Assembly (NCBI GenBank): GCA_029860045.1
Contig: JAOUBY010000019.1
Location: 1 to 35,552, forward strand
Direction of reading: 5' to 3'
DNA length: 35,552 nt
From: Gammaproteobacteria bacterium
GTDB taxonomy: Bacteria > Pseudomonadota > Gammaproteobacteria > UBA9214
Positions within the stretch are counted from its first letter, which is position 1. The number at the start of each line of letters is the position of its first letter. Made by a program: the position numbers and the translations under genes. The notes under the pieces were generated by a model that saw nothing but the letters and a program-made list of their open reading frames with translations, did not search any database and was not told the DNA's origin. Shown here one piece after another: positions 1-9,875 of this stretch.

Positions 1-407
1 CCGGCCTTGGTACCGGCACGCTCGATGGCCTGTTCGATGGTGTCGACGGTCAGCACACCAAAGGTAACCGGAATGTCGTACTGCATCGACACCGATGACA
101 GCCCCTTGGTGCATTCACCGGCAACGTACTCGAAGTGCGGCGTGCCACCACGAATCACTGCACCGAGGGCGATGATCGCGTCAAAGCGCTTGCCGACAGC
201 CAGCCGCTGAGCTGCGATCGGCATTTCCCATGCCCCCGGCACGCGCACGATTTGCAGGTCCCGCTCGTCGGCACCGTGACGTTTCAGTGTGTCGACCGCA
301 CCCTCCAGCAGGCTCTCGACTACAAAGCTGTTAAAGCGCGACACCAGCAGCGCAATGCGCGCATCCCGCACAACCAGCTCGCCTTCCTTTACCGTAATAT
401 CTGTCAT
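1..407 (-). CDS. ribH: 6,7-dimethyl-8-ribityllumazine synthase (3' end beyond window)
   Basis: Lumazine synthase condenses 5-amino-6-ribitylamino-uracil with 3,4-dihydroxy-2-butanone 4-phosphate, the penultimate riboflavin step, and normally forms large cytoplasmic assemblies. The reading frame from the ATG at 405-407 gives the family pattern: an N-terminal [16 protein letters not shown] strand-helix, the VPGAWEMP segment, the [16 protein letters not shown] substrate loop and the phosphate-contacting region before [15 protein letters not shown]. About 135 residues are visible, against a usual length near 155, so only the C-terminal helix is missing. An AGGGA ribosome-binding site precedes the start. 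The gene is last of the visible flavin operon, 39 bp after ribB; nusB often follows in related genomes, but that lies outside the window. Confidence 0.95.
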   Translation of the reverse strand, partial: MTDITVKEGELVVRDARIALLVSRFNSFVVESLLEGAVDTLKRHGADERDLQIVRVPGAWEMPIAAQRLAVGKRFDAIIALGAVIRGGTPHFEYVAGECTKGLSSVSMQYDIPVTFGVLTVDTIEQAIERAGTKA

Positions 408-446
408 ATCTGTTCCCTGTCTTGATTCAATAATTCACAGTGCGCG

Positions 447-1562
447 CTAATCCACGTAATCGACTACTTCCAGGCCAAAGCCGGCGATACCATGCACGAT
501 CTTCGGCGCACTGAGCACACGCATTTTTTGCACCCCGATATCGGCAATAATCTGTGCACCGACTCCGTAAGTCCGCAACTCGTCGGGCTCCCGGTGCCGC
601 GGCTGCGCCGATTCATCCGGCTTGTGATATGCGCGCACCTGTTCGATGAGCACATCTGCGGTCTCTTTCTGACGCAGGATCACCACCACGCCCTTGCCCT
701 CGCGCGCCACCCGCTGCAGTGCATGACGCAACGACAGGTGATGGCCCTCGGTGGTTGCATCAAGCAGATCGCCAAGTGGATTCTGCATGTGTACGCGCAC
801 CAGGGTCGGCTCGTCCGGGCGGATCTCGCCCATCACCAGTGCAAGGTGTGCGGCACCGTCGATGGAGTCGTAGTAGGCATACGTGCGAAATACGCCATGC
901 TCGGTGGACAGTTCGCTCTCGGCGACCCGCTCCACGGTTTTTTCATTCTCGATGCGATAGCGAATCAGGTCCTCGATGGTGCCCATCTTCAGGCCATGCT
1001 GCCTGGCGTAGATCTCGAGGTCGGGACGCCGCGCCATGCTGCCGTCCTCCTTGAGAATCTCGACGATCACCGCGGCCGGCTCCAGCCCGGCCAGGCGCGC
1101 CAGGTCGCAGCCCGCCTCGGTATGCCCGGCACGAGTCAGCACACCGCCCGGTTTCGCCATCAGGGGGAAAATATGACCGGGCTGCACGATGTCGGACGGG
1201 GAGGCATCGTGCGCGCTCGCCGCCAGGATGGTCTGCGCCCGGTCGTGCGCGGAAATACCGGTGGTCACGCCTTGCGCCGCCTCGATCGACAGGGTGAAGT
1301 TGGTGGTGTGCATCGATTCGTTCTGCTGCACCATCAATGGCAATGCCAGTTGCTCGCAACGCTCACGCGTCAGCGTCAGGCAGATCAGACCACGCCCGTG
1401 GCTGGCCATGAAGTTGATGTCCTCCGGACGCACCGATGAAGCGGCCATGACGAGATCACCCTCGTTCTCACGGTCCTCGTCATCCATCAGCACGACCATG
1501 CGGCCGGCCCGGATGTCTTCAATAATTTCTTCAGTACTGTTCAGCGACATACAATCCATCAT
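447..1562 (-). CDS. ribB: 3,4-dihydroxy-2-butanone 4-phosphate synthase fused to a degenerate GTP cyclohydrolase II-like domain (RibBX type)
   Basis: The N-terminal half (about residues 1-205) is a complete DHBP synthase, which makes the four-carbon unit for lumazine synthase from ribulose 5-phosphate. It carries the acidic DDEDRENEGDL metal/substrate motif near residue 27, ASHGRGLICL, and the RAGHTEA motif. The C-terminal half (about 206-371) has the size and position of a GTP cyclohydrolase II domain. At the place where that enzyme has its zinc-binding C-x2-GDxxxSxxCxC region, this protein reads NPLGDLLDATTEGHH with no cysteine, so cyclohydrolase II activity is very unlikely. This matches the known proteobacterial RibBX variant, and a separate ribA would then be expected elsewhere. 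Three in-frame ATGs lie at the start (1562, 1559, 1550); the family usually begins at MSLNSTEE, which favours 1550. No strong ribosome-binding site decides this. Confidence 0.93.
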   Translation of the reverse strand: MMDCMSLNSTEEIIEDIRAGRMVVLMDDEDRENEGDLVMAASSVRPEDINFMASHGRGLICLTLTRERCEQLALPLMVQQNESMHTTNFTLSIEAAQGVTTGISAHDRAQTILAASAHDASPSDIVQPGHIFPLMAKPGGVLTRAGHTEAGCDLARLAGLEPAAVIVEILKEDGSMARRPDLEIYARQHGLKMGTIEDLIRYRIENEKTVERVAESELSTEHGVFRTYAYYDSIDGAAHLALVMGEIRPDEPTLVRVHMQNPLGDLLDATTEGHHLSLRHALQRVAREGKGVVVILRQKETADVLIEQVRAYHKPDESAQPRHREPDELRTYGVGAQIIADIGVQKMRVLSAPKIVHGIAGFGLEVVDYVD

Positions 1563-1615
1563 CTAGCCGGTTAAAAAAACAGGGCCTGTCATTATCCACG
1601 AATAGCGCGACGGCT

Positions 1616-2287
1616 TCACTCACCCTTGCCGCCAAAACCACAGGATTCCAGCAATTCGCGGGTCAGTCCGTCACCCCCACCCGGTACAGCCGCCGCATCC
1701 CCCTGCAGCAGGCGCTCCAGGTAACGCGCGACCAGGTCGACCTCAAGATTGACCTGCCGGCCCTGCCGGTAATCGCACAGCGTGGTCTCGGCCAGCGTAT
1801 GCGGCACAATGTTCAGTTCAAATGTCGCACCCTCCACGGCGTTCACGGTCAGGCTGACGCCGTCAACGCAAATGGAACCCTTGACCGCGATATAACGCGC
1901 CAGCGCATCCGGCACCTGGATGGTGAATCGCACCGAGCGGCTGTCCTCGCCACGCGCCGTTACCAGGCCAAGGCCATCGACATGACCACTGACCAGGTGA
2001 CCACCCAGCCGGGTCGCCAGTGTCAGCGCCTTTTCCAGGTTCACCGCGTCATTCACCGCAAGCCCGCCCAGCGTGGTCAGCCGCAGGGTCTCGCCGGACA
2101 CATCGGCCTGAAAACCGCTCGCGCGTTTCTCGATCACGGTCAGGCACACACCACTGACCGCGATGCTGTCACCCAGTTCGACATCGGCCATGGGCAGCTT
2201 GCCGGCATTGATGGAAATGCGCAGGTCGCCCCCGCGCGGCTCCAGCGCGGCAACAGTTCCAACAGCCTGTATGATCCCGGTAAACAT
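1616..2287 (-). CDS. ribE: riboflavin synthase, alpha subunit
   Basis: Riboflavin synthase dismutates two lumazine molecules into riboflavin and the pyrimidine that is recycled. The 223-residue protein has the two-fold repeated lumazine-binding barrel. The first repeat begins MFTGIIQAVGTV and contains GDSIAVSGVCLTV. The second, after HLVSGHVDGLG near residue 97, contains KGSICVDGVSLTVN. Length and the N-terminal MFTGI are typical. It follows ribD by only 9 bp and precedes ribB by 53 bp, a gap too short for an FMN riboswitch. The gene is also called ribC in some organisms. The C-terminal tail after about residue 200 (rich in Gly and Ala) is less conserved, as usual. Confidence 0.96.
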   Translation of the reverse strand: MFTGIIQAVGTVAALEPRGGDLRISINAGKLPMADVELGDSIAVSGVCLTVIEKRASGFQADVSGETLRLTTLGGLAVNDAVNLEKALTLATRLGGHLVSGHVDGLGLVTARGEDSRSVRFTIQVPDALARYIAVKGSICVDGVSLTVNAVEGATFELNIVPHTLAETTLCDYRQGRQVNLEVDLVARYLERLLQGDAAAVPGGGDGLTRELLESCGFGGKGE

Positions 2288-2296
2288 ATTTCTATA

Positions 2297-3397
2297 TCAG
2301 GTCTCTATAGTCGCGGTGATGCGCCAGTCGTCACCGACGGCACGGATATCCGCGATGTTCAGCTTCATGCGCTGCTCCATCCGTTCCAGGCCGGGCAGGT
2401 GAAACAGGCCGCGCGCGGCATCGCCCATCAGGTGCGGCGCCAGGTAGATGACCAGCTCATCGACCAATCCTGCCTGCAACAGGGCGCCACACAGGGTGGG
2501 CCCGGCCTCGACATGAATCTCGTTGAGCTGCTGCTCACCGAGGTAACCCATGACCGCGGCCAGCTCGAGTCGGTCATCCTGCCCGGGCAGGGTAACCACG
2601 CTGGCCTCGCCCTGCGTCAGCGCAGCGGCCTTTTGTGCATCCGTTGCAACGGTCAGTATCCGCGTGCTACCGGGCAAATCCAGCATCCGCGCAGCGATCG
2701 GCATACGCAGCTGCGAATCCAGCACCACGCGCCACGGCTGGCGTAACTCGCCTGCATCTTCCAGCCGCACGTTCATCGACGGATCATCGGCCAACACGGT
2801 ACCAATGCCGGTCAGCACCGCCGAGCTGCGTGCCCGCAATCGCTGCACGTCACGGCGCGCCGCCGCACCGGTAATCCAGCGGCTTTCACCACTGGCCATT
2901 GCGGTACGCCCGTCCAGGCTCATCGCCAGCTTGCAACGCACCCAGGGCAAGCCACTGTGCATGCGCTTCACGAAACCGGGGTTGAGCTGTTCCGCCTCTG
3001 CGGCCAGCAAACCACTGCTGACCTCGATACCGGCCTGCCGCAGCGCCGCAAGGCCGCTACCCGCCACCAGCGGATTGGGATCTTCCATGGCGGCAATCAC
3101 GCGCGCCACACCGGCCTCGATCAGGGCCGTGCTACAGGGTGGTGTGCGGCCGTGATGACTGCAGGGCTCCAGACTCACGTAGGCCGTCGCACCACGTGCC
3201 CGCTCACCCGCCTGCGCCAGTGCATGTATTTCGGCATGCGGCTCACCGGTTCGTACATGCCAGCCCTCGCCGACAACCTGCCCGTCACGGACCAGCACGC
3301 AACCCACGCGCGGATTCGGATCAGCAGTGAACAGGCCGCGCGCCGCAAGCTGCAGGGCACGGGCCATATGGCGGTGGTCGGTAGCGACAAACATCAT
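2297..3397 (-). CDS. ribD: bifunctional diaminohydroxyphosphoribosylaminopyrimidine deaminase / 5-amino-6-(5-phosphoribosylamino)uracil reductase
   Basis: RibD carries out the second and third committed riboflavin steps: a zinc-dependent deamination, then NADPH-dependent reduction of the ribose. The N-terminal deaminase domain (about residues 1-145) shows the cytidine-deaminase zinc site: GEPHAEIHAL (His and catalytic Glu), then EPCSHHGRTPPC with the two zinc cysteines. The reductase domain (about 146-366) begins with PWVRCKLAMSLDGRTA and continues with ESRWITG and GTVLADDP, all family hallmarks. The frame stays open upstream for 72 more codons with no family similarity. The start at 3397 was chosen because MFVATDHRHMARAL matches RibD N-termini; a GAG lies just upstream. 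The gene sits 44 bp after nrdR and 9 bp before ribE. Confidence 0.95.
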   Translation of the reverse strand: MMFVATDHRHMARALQLAARGLFTADPNPRVGCVLVRDGQVVGEGWHVRTGEPHAEIHALAQAGERARGATAYVSLEPCSHHGRTPPCSTALIEAGVARVIAAMEDPNPLVAGSGLAALRQAGIEVSSGLLAAEAEQLNPGFVKRMHSGLPWVRCKLAMSLDGRTAMASGESRWITGAAARRDVQRLRARSSAVLTGIGTVLADDPSMNVRLEDAGELRQPWRVVLDSQLRMPIAARMLDLPGSTRILTVATDAQKAAALTQGEASVVTLPGQDDRLELAAVMGYLGEQQLNEIHVEAGPTLCGALLQAGLVDELVIYLAPHLMGDAARGLFHLPGLERMEQRMKLNIADIRAVGDDWRITATIET

Positions 3398-3441
3398 GCA
3401 ACTCGATGAGAACCGTAACAGGCAAGCGTACAGCCGCCGTC

Positions 3442-3942
3442 TCAGTCGTCCGGCAACAGCGAGATCTGGTCCTTGCGTTCTTCCGCGGTTGGCTCGCTTT
3501 CCAGGCGTTCGATTTCCTCGCGAAAGGCATTTACATCTTCGAAACTGCGGTACACCGAGGCAAAGCGCACATAGGCTACCTGGTCCAGCTCGCGCAGTTC
3601 GTTCATCACCCATTCACCCAGCTGCAGTGACGGGATCTCGCGCTCGCCGCTGGCACGCAGCCGGTGCTGCAGGCGACTGATTGCTGCAGCAACGCTATCG
3701 GAATCCACCGGGCGCTTTTCCAGCGCGCGCATCATGCCGCCGACCATTTTCTTTTCATCGAACGCCTCGCGCGCTCCGTTACCCTTGATGATGCGCGGCA
3801 TCACCAGCTCGGCAAGTTCGAAGGTGGTGAAGCGTTCGCCGCAGGCCAGGCACTCGCGCCTGCGCCGCACCTGCGCGCCTTCACTCGCCAGCCGCGAATC
3901 GATCACCTTGGTGTCCTGTTTTGTGCAAAAGGGGCAATACAT
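3442..3942 (-). CDS. nrdR: transcriptional repressor NrdR
   Basis: NrdR is the nucleotide-sensing repressor of ribonucleotide reductase operons and binds NrdR boxes. The 166-residue protein opens with the zinc ribbon: CPFC at residues 3-6 and a second CLAC pair near residue 32, spaced by RRRRE. An ATP-cone domain follows (about residues 49-139), with [19 protein letters not shown] at its start. The acidic C-terminus ends in SLLPDD. Length is slightly above the usual 150 or so. Placement between glyA and ribD is the classical gammaproteobacterial arrangement. Distance to glyA is 20 bp, so the two are probably co-transcribed. Confidence 0.97.
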   Translation of the reverse strand: MYCPFCTKQDTKVIDSRLASEGAQVRRRRECLACGERFTTFELAELVMPRIIKGNGAREAFDEKKMVGGMMRALEKRPVDSDSVAAAISRLQHRLRASGEREIPSLQLGEWVMNELRELDQVAYVRFASVYRSFEDVNAFREEIERLESEPTAEERKDQISLLPDD

Positions 3943-3962
3943 GGTCCGTTATCCGCGCCGCC

Positions 3963-5222
<1,260 letters not shown>

Positions 5223-5276
5223 AGTCAGATAACTTTATGATGTAGGTGAAAATAACCGTGCTACAACCGGCACCAG

Positions 5277-5306
5277 ATAATAGCCGATCTGGCGTGTCCG
5301 TGCGAA
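5277..5306 (-). promoter_or_regulatory. possible sigma70 promoter for the glyA-rib operon
   Basis: On the minus strand TTCGCA (5301-5306) and TATTAT (5277-5282) are separated by 18 bp and lie about 55 bp upstream of the glyA start. The match is moderate and no other candidate in the 230 bp before glyA is clearly better. The assignment is by pattern only. Confidence 0.35.
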
Positions 5307-5451
5307 CCAAAAACCCTGTTTCTGCCCACTGCCGCATCCTGCACCGTAAGCCGCCACCCGCCCCGGCACATCGCCTGCAGATCTCAGCAAGTTACCCTTG
5401 AATACAATTACTTATTGAACTTTTATGAATTGCCTTGTTAAGCCTGATAGA

Positions 5452-5697
5452 TCGCGGATGAGATCCGCTCCTACAGGTATCCCTTATTGTTGCAAGAGCA
5501 CATCTCGTGCGCGATGACGATATCGATAAAAGTATCTCGGACGCGGTCACTCCTGCAGGGATCCCTCATTGTTGCAGGAGCGCATCTCATGCGCGATGTG
5601 CATGGAGGAAGTGAGACCGCGAACCGGTCGAGAGGCTGGCCTGGGCCATGTACAAGTGCCGCGGGAGGCGGAGGCCGGGGGCGGTCCGCTCCTACAG
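5452..5697. repeat. REP/BIME-like palindromic repeat cluster in the glyA-ettA gap
   Basis: The 589-bp gap between glyA and ettA contains five copies of a roughly 24-bp palindromic unit, ideal form TGTAGGAGCGGATCTCATCC followed by GCGA, in alternating orientation: A 5452-5477 (minus), B 5491-5514 (plus), C 5535-5559 (minus), D 5573-5596 (plus) and a degenerate E about 5670-5697 (minus). Each unit has a short GC-rich stem, for example GCGGAT-GAG-ATCCGC in A, next to a TAGGAGC head. A+B and C+D share the same 13-bp linker (ATCCCTYATTGT core) at an 82-83 bp period, so a whole pair was duplicated. The unit resembles the GTAGGAGC REP elements of Pseudomonas and Xanthomonas that are mobilised by RAYT transposases. 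The rest of the gap (5223-5450) shows no gene. Confidence 0.85.
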
Positions 5698-5745
5698 CAA
5701 TTAGATGCGTGCCAGGAATACCTGAAAGATGTAGCTCTCCCCTGC

Positions 5746-5773
5746 TTGCCCGAATCCCGATGCCATCTATAAT
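5746..5773 (+). promoter_or_regulatory. sigma70 promoter for ettA
   Basis: TTGCCC (5746-5751) and a perfect TATAAT (5768-5773) are separated by 16 bp. They lie 38 bp upstream of the ettA start and just after the repeat cluster, in the correct orientation. Confidence 0.65.
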
Positions 5774-5811
5774 GTGCGTCCTTCAGTACATTCTCCGGGA
5801 GCATGCAAAGC

Positions 5812-7479
5812 ATGGCGCAGTACGTCTACACCATGAACCAGGTCGGCAAGGTCGTGCCACCGAAACGCAAGATTCTAGAGGACATCTCGCTGTCCTTCTT
5901 CCCCGGCGCCAAGATCGGCGTGCTGGGTCTGAACGGTTCGGGCAAATCCAGCCTGCTGCGCATCATGGCCGGGGTCGATACCGAGATCGAGGGCGAGGCG
6001 CGCCCGCAACCCGGCATCAAGATCGGCTTCCTGGAACAGGAACCGCCACTTAATCCGGACAAGGATGTGCGCGGCAACCTGGAAGAATCGCTGGCCGAAA
6101 TTACCGATGCCCAGCAGCAGCTGGAAGCGGTGTATACCGCCTACGCGGAACCGGACGCCGACTTCGATGCGCTCGCCGCCGAACAGGCGCGACTGGAAAA
6201 CATCCTGCAGGCCAGCGACGGCCACAACCTCGAGCGCAAGCTGGAGGTGGCCGCCGACGCCCTGCGCCTACCACCCTGGGATGCCGATGTCAGCAAACTC
6301 TCAGGCGGCGAGCGACGGCGCGTGGCACTGTGCAAGCTGCTGTTGTCCAACCCGGATATGCTCTTGCTAGATGAGCCGACTAACCACCTGGATGCCGAAA
6401 GCGTTGCCTGGCTGGAGCGCTTCCTGGCCGAATTCCCGGGCACCGTGGTCGCCGTCACCCATGACCGTTACTTCCTCGACAATGTCGCCGGCTGGATCCT
6501 CGAACTGGACCGCGGCCACGGCATTCCCTGGGAAGGCAACTACTCATCCTGGCTGGAGCAAAAGGAACAACGCCTTGCCACCGAGGAAAAACAGGCCTCG
6601 GCACGCCAGAAGGCCATGCAGGCGGAACTGGAATGGGTCCGCGCAGGCAGCAAGGGCCGGCATGCCAAGAGCAAGGCGCGCCTGGCCCGCTTCGAGGAGC
6701 TGTCATCACAGGAATCACAACAGCGCAACGAGACCAAGCAGCTGTTTATCCCGCCGGGCCCGCGCCTCGGCGACCTGGTCGTAGAGGCCAGCCACGTCAG
6801 CAAGCGCTTTGGCGACACGCTGCTGTACGAGGACCTCAGCTTCAACCTGCCACGCGGCGGTATCGTCGGCATCATCGGACCGAACGGGGCCGGCAAGACC
6901 ACGCTGTTCCGCATGCTCACCGGGGCCGAACAACCGGATAGCGGCGAACTGCGCATCGGCGATACGGTACAGGTCGCCTGCGTGGACCAGAGCCGCGACA
7001 GCCTCGATGACAAGAAGACCGTGTGGGAAGAAATCTCTGACGGACAGGACATCATCACCGTCGGCAATACCGAGCTGAACTCACGCACCTACGTGTCACG
7101 TTTCAACTTCAATGGCAGTGACCAGCAAAAGGTCGTTGGCACCCTGTCCGGCGGCGAGCGCAACCGCGTGCACCTGGCAAAATTGCTGCGCAGCGGCGGC
7201 AATGTGCTGCTGCTTGACGAGCCAACAAATGATCTCGACGTGGAAACCCTGCGCGCCCTCGAGGAGGCCTTGCTCGACTTCCCCGGTTGTGCTGTAGTGA
7301 TATCGCATGACCGCTGGTTCCTGGACCGGATCGCGACACACATCCTGGCCTTTGAGGGCGACAGCCAGACCGTCTGGTTCGAGGGCAACTACGCCGACTA
7401 CGAGGCGGACAGGAAACGCCGCCTGGGCGCGGATGCCGATCAGCCACACCGTATCAAGTACAAACGACTGGACAGTTAA
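5812..7479 (+). CDS. ettA: energy-dependent translational throttle protein EttA (ABC-F ATPase)
   Basis: EttA binds the ribosomal E site and gates entry into elongation according to the ATP/ADP ratio. The protein has two ABC domains. The first has Walker A GLNGSGKS near residue 39, signature [11 protein letters not shown] and Walker [12 protein letters not shown]. The second has [20 protein letters not shown] and [11 protein letters not shown]. Between them lies the charged helical linker (P-site tRNA interaction motif) around [19 protein letters not shown]. The MAQYVYTMN start is the family signature. GGGAG at 5797-5801 is 10 nt from the ATG at 5812 but only 1 nt from the upstream ATG at 5803, so 5812 is preferred. 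Length (555 residues) is as expected. It is followed after 3 bp by the SPOR-domain gene. Confidence 0.97.
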   Translation: MAQYVYTMNQVGKVVPPKRKILEDISLSFFPGAKIGVLGLNGSGKSSLLRIMAGVDTEIEGEARPQPGIKIGFLEQEPPLNPDKDVRGNLEESLAEITDAQQQLEAVYTAYAEPDADFDALAAEQARLENILQASDGHNLERKLEVAADALRLPPWDADVSKLSGGERRRVALCKLLLSNPDMLLLDEPTNHLDAESVAWLERFLAEFPGTVVAVTHDRYFLDNVAGWILELDRGHGIPWEGNYSSWLEQKEQRLATEEKQASARQKAMQAELEWVRAGSKGRHAKSKARLARFEELSSQESQQRNETKQLFIPPGPRLGDLVVEASHVSKRFGDTLLYEDLSFNLPRGGIVGIIGPNGAGKTTLFRMLTGAEQPDSGELRIGDTVQVACVDQSRDSLDDKKTVWEEISDGQDIITVGNTELNSRTYVSRFNFNGSDQQKVVGTLSGGERNRVHLAKLLRSGGNVLLLDEPTNDLDVETLRALEEALLDFPGCAVVISHDRWFLDRIATHILAFEGDSQTVWFEGNYADYEADRKRRLGADADQPHRIKYKRLDS

Positions 7480-7482
7480 CTG

Positions 7483-8436
7483 ATGCCAACGAACCCGTCA
7501 CAGGCCGATTCAGAAAAACTGCGCGCCTTCGAAGAGCGCATGTCCAGCGAGGGCGCGGCCGGCTTTGCCGATGGTCCGATACCGTGGGAAAGCTGGGATG
7601 GCACCAGCACCCCGGAGACCTGGCGGGTACAGGAAAACACGGTCCGAACTGAACCCCGGCCCAAGCCAGGCAAACCATTGGGTCAGCGACTGCTCACCGG
7701 TATCACCCGGGTTGCCGTGCTGGCGCTGGGGGTTGGCATCGCCGGCGTCTATTTCACCTCTGCTGGCAAACCACAGCTGGCCATGCACGGCATCCAGCCG
7801 ATGCCGCTCAATACCACGGCCAAACCGGCAGCCGGGTTTTCGCTAGCGGCTGACCAGGAAGAGCGGCTGGACAGCGATATGGTCGACCCGAACATATTCC
7901 CGGCGCCGGCCGCCGGCCAACCGGGCATTGCCGTGATAGCGGCAACAACTGACCCGCAGGAGAGCGCACTAACCGTACAGGCAGACACAGCCACCGAAGA
8001 TGCGCCCGCCGACACAATCGTGCCGGAGACAACCACCCCGGCCCCGGCGCAGGAGGCCGTGCAAACCGAAACCACGCAACCGGTGGCCGCCTCACAGCAA
8101 CCGACCATCCTGCCTATCCTGAGAAATGTCACCATGGCCACACAGAGCCCGGCGCAGAACACGGAAACTGTCCGCACTCCGCCGCCACCGCAGACCGGCA
8201 CCGGCAACTGGGTGGTCAACCTGGCTTCTTACAACTATGAGTCCACCGCGCAACGCATGTTGAGCACCTTCAGGGACAAGGGCGTGGCAGCGGAACTGGT
8301 CAAGGTAACCGTCAATGACCGGCCCATGATACGTATCCGCACCACCGGCTATGAAAACTACCGCGAGGCCAGCGACTGGGCCGCCTTACTGGAAGAACGC
8401 CTGGAACTGGACGGCGCCTGGGTATCGAAACGCTGA
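7483..8436 (+). CDS. membrane-anchored SPOR-domain protein
   Basis: The 317-residue protein has a charged cytoplasmic N-terminus (about 1-70), one membrane segment (about 72-90, GITRVAVLALGVGIAGVYF), a long low-complexity Ala/Pro/Thr/Glu-rich periplasmic stretch (about 100-240), and a C-terminal SPOR-like domain (about 244-317, from NWVVNLASYNYESTAQRML to GAWVSKR). SPOR domains bind denuded septal peptidoglycan, so a role in cell envelope or division is likely, but the particular protein is not recognised. The start is 3 bp after the ettA stop, suggesting translational coupling. No terminator is visible between the two genes. Confidence 0.75.
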   Translation: MPTNPSQADSEKLRAFEERMSSEGAAGFADGPIPWESWDGTSTPETWRVQENTVRTEPRPKPGKPLGQRLLTGITRVAVLALGVGIAGVYFTSAGKPQLAMHGIQPMPLNTTAKPAAGFSLAADQEERLDSDMVDPNIFPAPAAGQPGIAVIAATTDPQESALTVQADTATEDAPADTIVPETTTPAPAQEAVQTETTQPVAASQQPTILPILRNVTMATQSPAQNTETVRTPPPPQTGTGNWVVNLASYNYESTAQRMLSTFRDKGVAAELVKVTVNDRPMIRIRTTGYENYREASDWAALLEERLELDGAWVSKR

Positions 8437-8563
8437 AATCTGCCCGGCGGGACACCCGTACGGCCCACCGAATCCTCACAACCATTCAGTACCCGGTCAT
8501 ATCAGACCCGGATACCCGGGAACCGCCAAGACAGCAACCCATGAGAAGCAAGCGTGCAAAACA

Positions 8564-9229
8564 TCAGGGATGCGCGCCAGCGTTTCCACGGTTACCTCCC
8601 ATAGCAGGTTGAGAGGAGCCCTGTTTCGTTTCACGTTCAAGACATTCCTTGAGGGTAATGGCGCCGTCAGCACCGCCTTGCTGCTGTTTTATGGTGCTGG
8701 CGATATCTGCATGCGCAACATACTCATTGAAACTAATAGCGTTGTCATTATTAGTGTCGCGTGCTGCGAAATCTCGTCGGGACTGGTGCATTGCGAGGCT
8801 GGTACTCAGCTGGCAGTAGTCAATGCTGCCGTCGCTGGCTACTTCCGAGAAATCCGGCGGCAACCCATAGACGGTACCCTCAGCCACCAACTCTCCGTAT
8901 TCAGATGCCTGTAAGAACCCGTCCATATTCCGATCTATGTTTACAACCTGTGCGATTAACGCATCGACTTCTTCGCTCTTGTAACCTGAGTCAGCCGTCT
9001 TTTGAGCTGCGATCTCCAATCTCGTCAGCGCGCCATTTCTATCTGTGTCAATACGGTTAAAGCCCTCTTGTAGCTGCATTTCCCGGTACTCCTCCAGGGA
9101 GACCGTCCCGTTTGAAGAAACATTCGCTTTCTTGAACAGATCGTCACAGGAATTTTGCGCCAAACTATTCTGGCTTGAACAACAAACCAGCAATAACGTG
9201 GCCACAGCCAGTGGTTGTGAATAGTGCAT
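8564..9229 (-). CDS. secreted EF-hand calcium-binding protein
   Basis: The start at 9229 is supported by an AAGGGA ribosome-binding site. The N-terminus MHYSQPLAVATLLLVCC followed by SLA-Q looks like a signal peptide, though without the usual basic start. The 221-residue product contains four EF-hand-like loops: a degenerate ANVSSNGTVSLEEY, then DTDRNGALTRLE, DRNMDGFLQASE and DTNNDNAISFNE. The last three have the acidic or Asn ligands at loop positions 1, 3 and 5 and Glu at 12. It probably binds calcium in the periplasm or outside the cell; the partner is unknown. It lies alone, opposite in direction to the neighbours on both sides. The 127 bp between it and the SPOR gene hold nothing recognised. 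Confidence 0.8.
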   Translation of the reverse strand: MHYSQPLAVATLLLVCCSSQNSLAQNSCDDLFKKANVSSNGTVSLEEYREMQLQEGFNRIDTDRNGALTRLEIAAQKTADSGYKSEEVDALIAQVVNIDRNMDGFLQASEYGELVAEGTVYGLPPDFSEVASDGSIDYCQLSTSLAMHQSRRDFAARDTNNDNAISFNEYVAHADIASTIKQQQGGADGAITLKECLERETKQGSSQPAMGGNRGNAGAHP

Positions 9230-9414
9230 ACAGGGCTTCCCTTTCAGCAGGTTGAAATCAGTATACCTGACCCCCGCATCAGGGTTGGGTAGAGACCATG
9301 CATTCGGTTGAGCTGGCAGCCAAAAACGGACATTCCTCAAACAAAGAAAACCCGGGGCGAGGCCAGGTTTTCACAATCGAATCTGATCCAGATTAATTCA
9401 TTGTGCTTGCGTCT

Positions 9415-9442
9415 TGACAAACCACCAGCCTGACCTAGGTTT
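9415..9442 (+). promoter_or_regulatory. sigma70 promoter for the DsrC-like gene
   Basis: A perfect TTGACA (9415-9420) and TAGGTT (9437-9442) are separated by 16 bp, 59 bp upstream of the DsrC-like start. The -10 element keeps the T-A...T core. The rest of the 9230-9501 gap shows nothing recognisable. Confidence 0.5.
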
Positions 9443-9501
9443 ATCTCATAGAAGTCCAGTGCGTTTTAAATGGCACAGGTAGCCAAAAATCCGGTGATAG
9501 C

Positions 9502-9825
9502 ATGACAACAGCAAGTGAGCCTGTCGATACCCTGCTCAACAGTGAGGGATTTCTGAAAGACCCCGACCTGTGGAACGAGCAGGTAGCCTCGGAAATTGCT
9601 CGTCTTGACGGTCTGCCGCCACTGACCCATGACCATTGGGTGATTGTCCGGGCACTGCGGGACCACTTCGAGCGTTTCGGGATTGCACTGCCCGCATTCA
9701 GCCACATATGCATAGCGAACCATATGCACAAGCACTGCGTGGACAACCTGTTCAGCAGTCAACGGGAGGCCTGGCGCGTCGCCGGCCTGCCAGATCCGGG
9801 CGAAGAGGCCAAGGCCTACATGTAA
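9502..9825 (+). CDS. DsrC/TusE-family protein lacking the C-terminal cysteine arm
   Basis: The 107-residue product aligns by eye with TusE/DsrC: SEGFLKDPDLWNEQVASEIA matches the TEGYLKESSQW region, THDHWVIVRALRDHFERFG matches PEHWEVVRFVRDFY, and REAWRVAGLPDPG matches AKQATKIAGLPKP. DsrC and TusE carry sulfur on a penultimate cysteine of a swinging C-terminal arm. Here the arm ends EEAKAYM, with no cysteine, and the second DsrC cysteine (before the IAGLP motif) is replaced by Trp. The only cysteines are in HICIANHMHKHC in mid-protein. It therefore probably does not act as a standard sulfur carrier. It resembles the cysteine-less DsrC-like proteins proposed to be regulatory. GGTGA precedes the start. 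A YHS-like gene follows after 50 bp. Confidence 0.8.
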   Translation: MTTASEPVDTLLNSEGFLKDPDLWNEQVASEIARLDGLPPLTHDHWVIVRALRDHFERFGIALPAFSHICIANHMHKHCVDNLFSSQREAWRVAGLPDPGEEAKAYM

Positions 9826-9875
9826 AGGCCAGCCGGCACCCAGCCCTCTGATGAAAGTGTGAGGAGGTAGACAAC

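Noticed and set aside
492-1439. 315-codon plus-strand frame opposite ribB
   Set aside because: Antisense shadow; composition (high His/Arg/Leu) and lack of motifs contrast with the intact RibB on the minus strand.
1563-1615. FMN riboswitch upstream of ribB
   Set aside because: The gap is 53 bp, much shorter than an FMN aptamer, and the conserved pairings are absent.
1799-2746. 315-codon plus-strand frame spanning the ribE-ribD junction
   Set aside because: Overlaps two recognised genes in the opposite strand and has no recognisable domain.
3398-3613. Upstream extension of ribD by 72 codons
   Set aside because: It overlaps nrdR, has no similarity to RibD N-termini, and the start at 3397 matches the family.
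5223-5451. Possible glycine, tetrahydrofolate or SAM-related riboswitch before glyA
   Set aside because: The sequence lacks the conserved cores of these classes that I can recognise; only ordinary promoter-like hexamers are seen.
5452-5697. CRISPR array
   Set aside because: The repeats alternate in orientation, are unequal, and have short conserved linkers instead of unique spacers; no cas gene is present.
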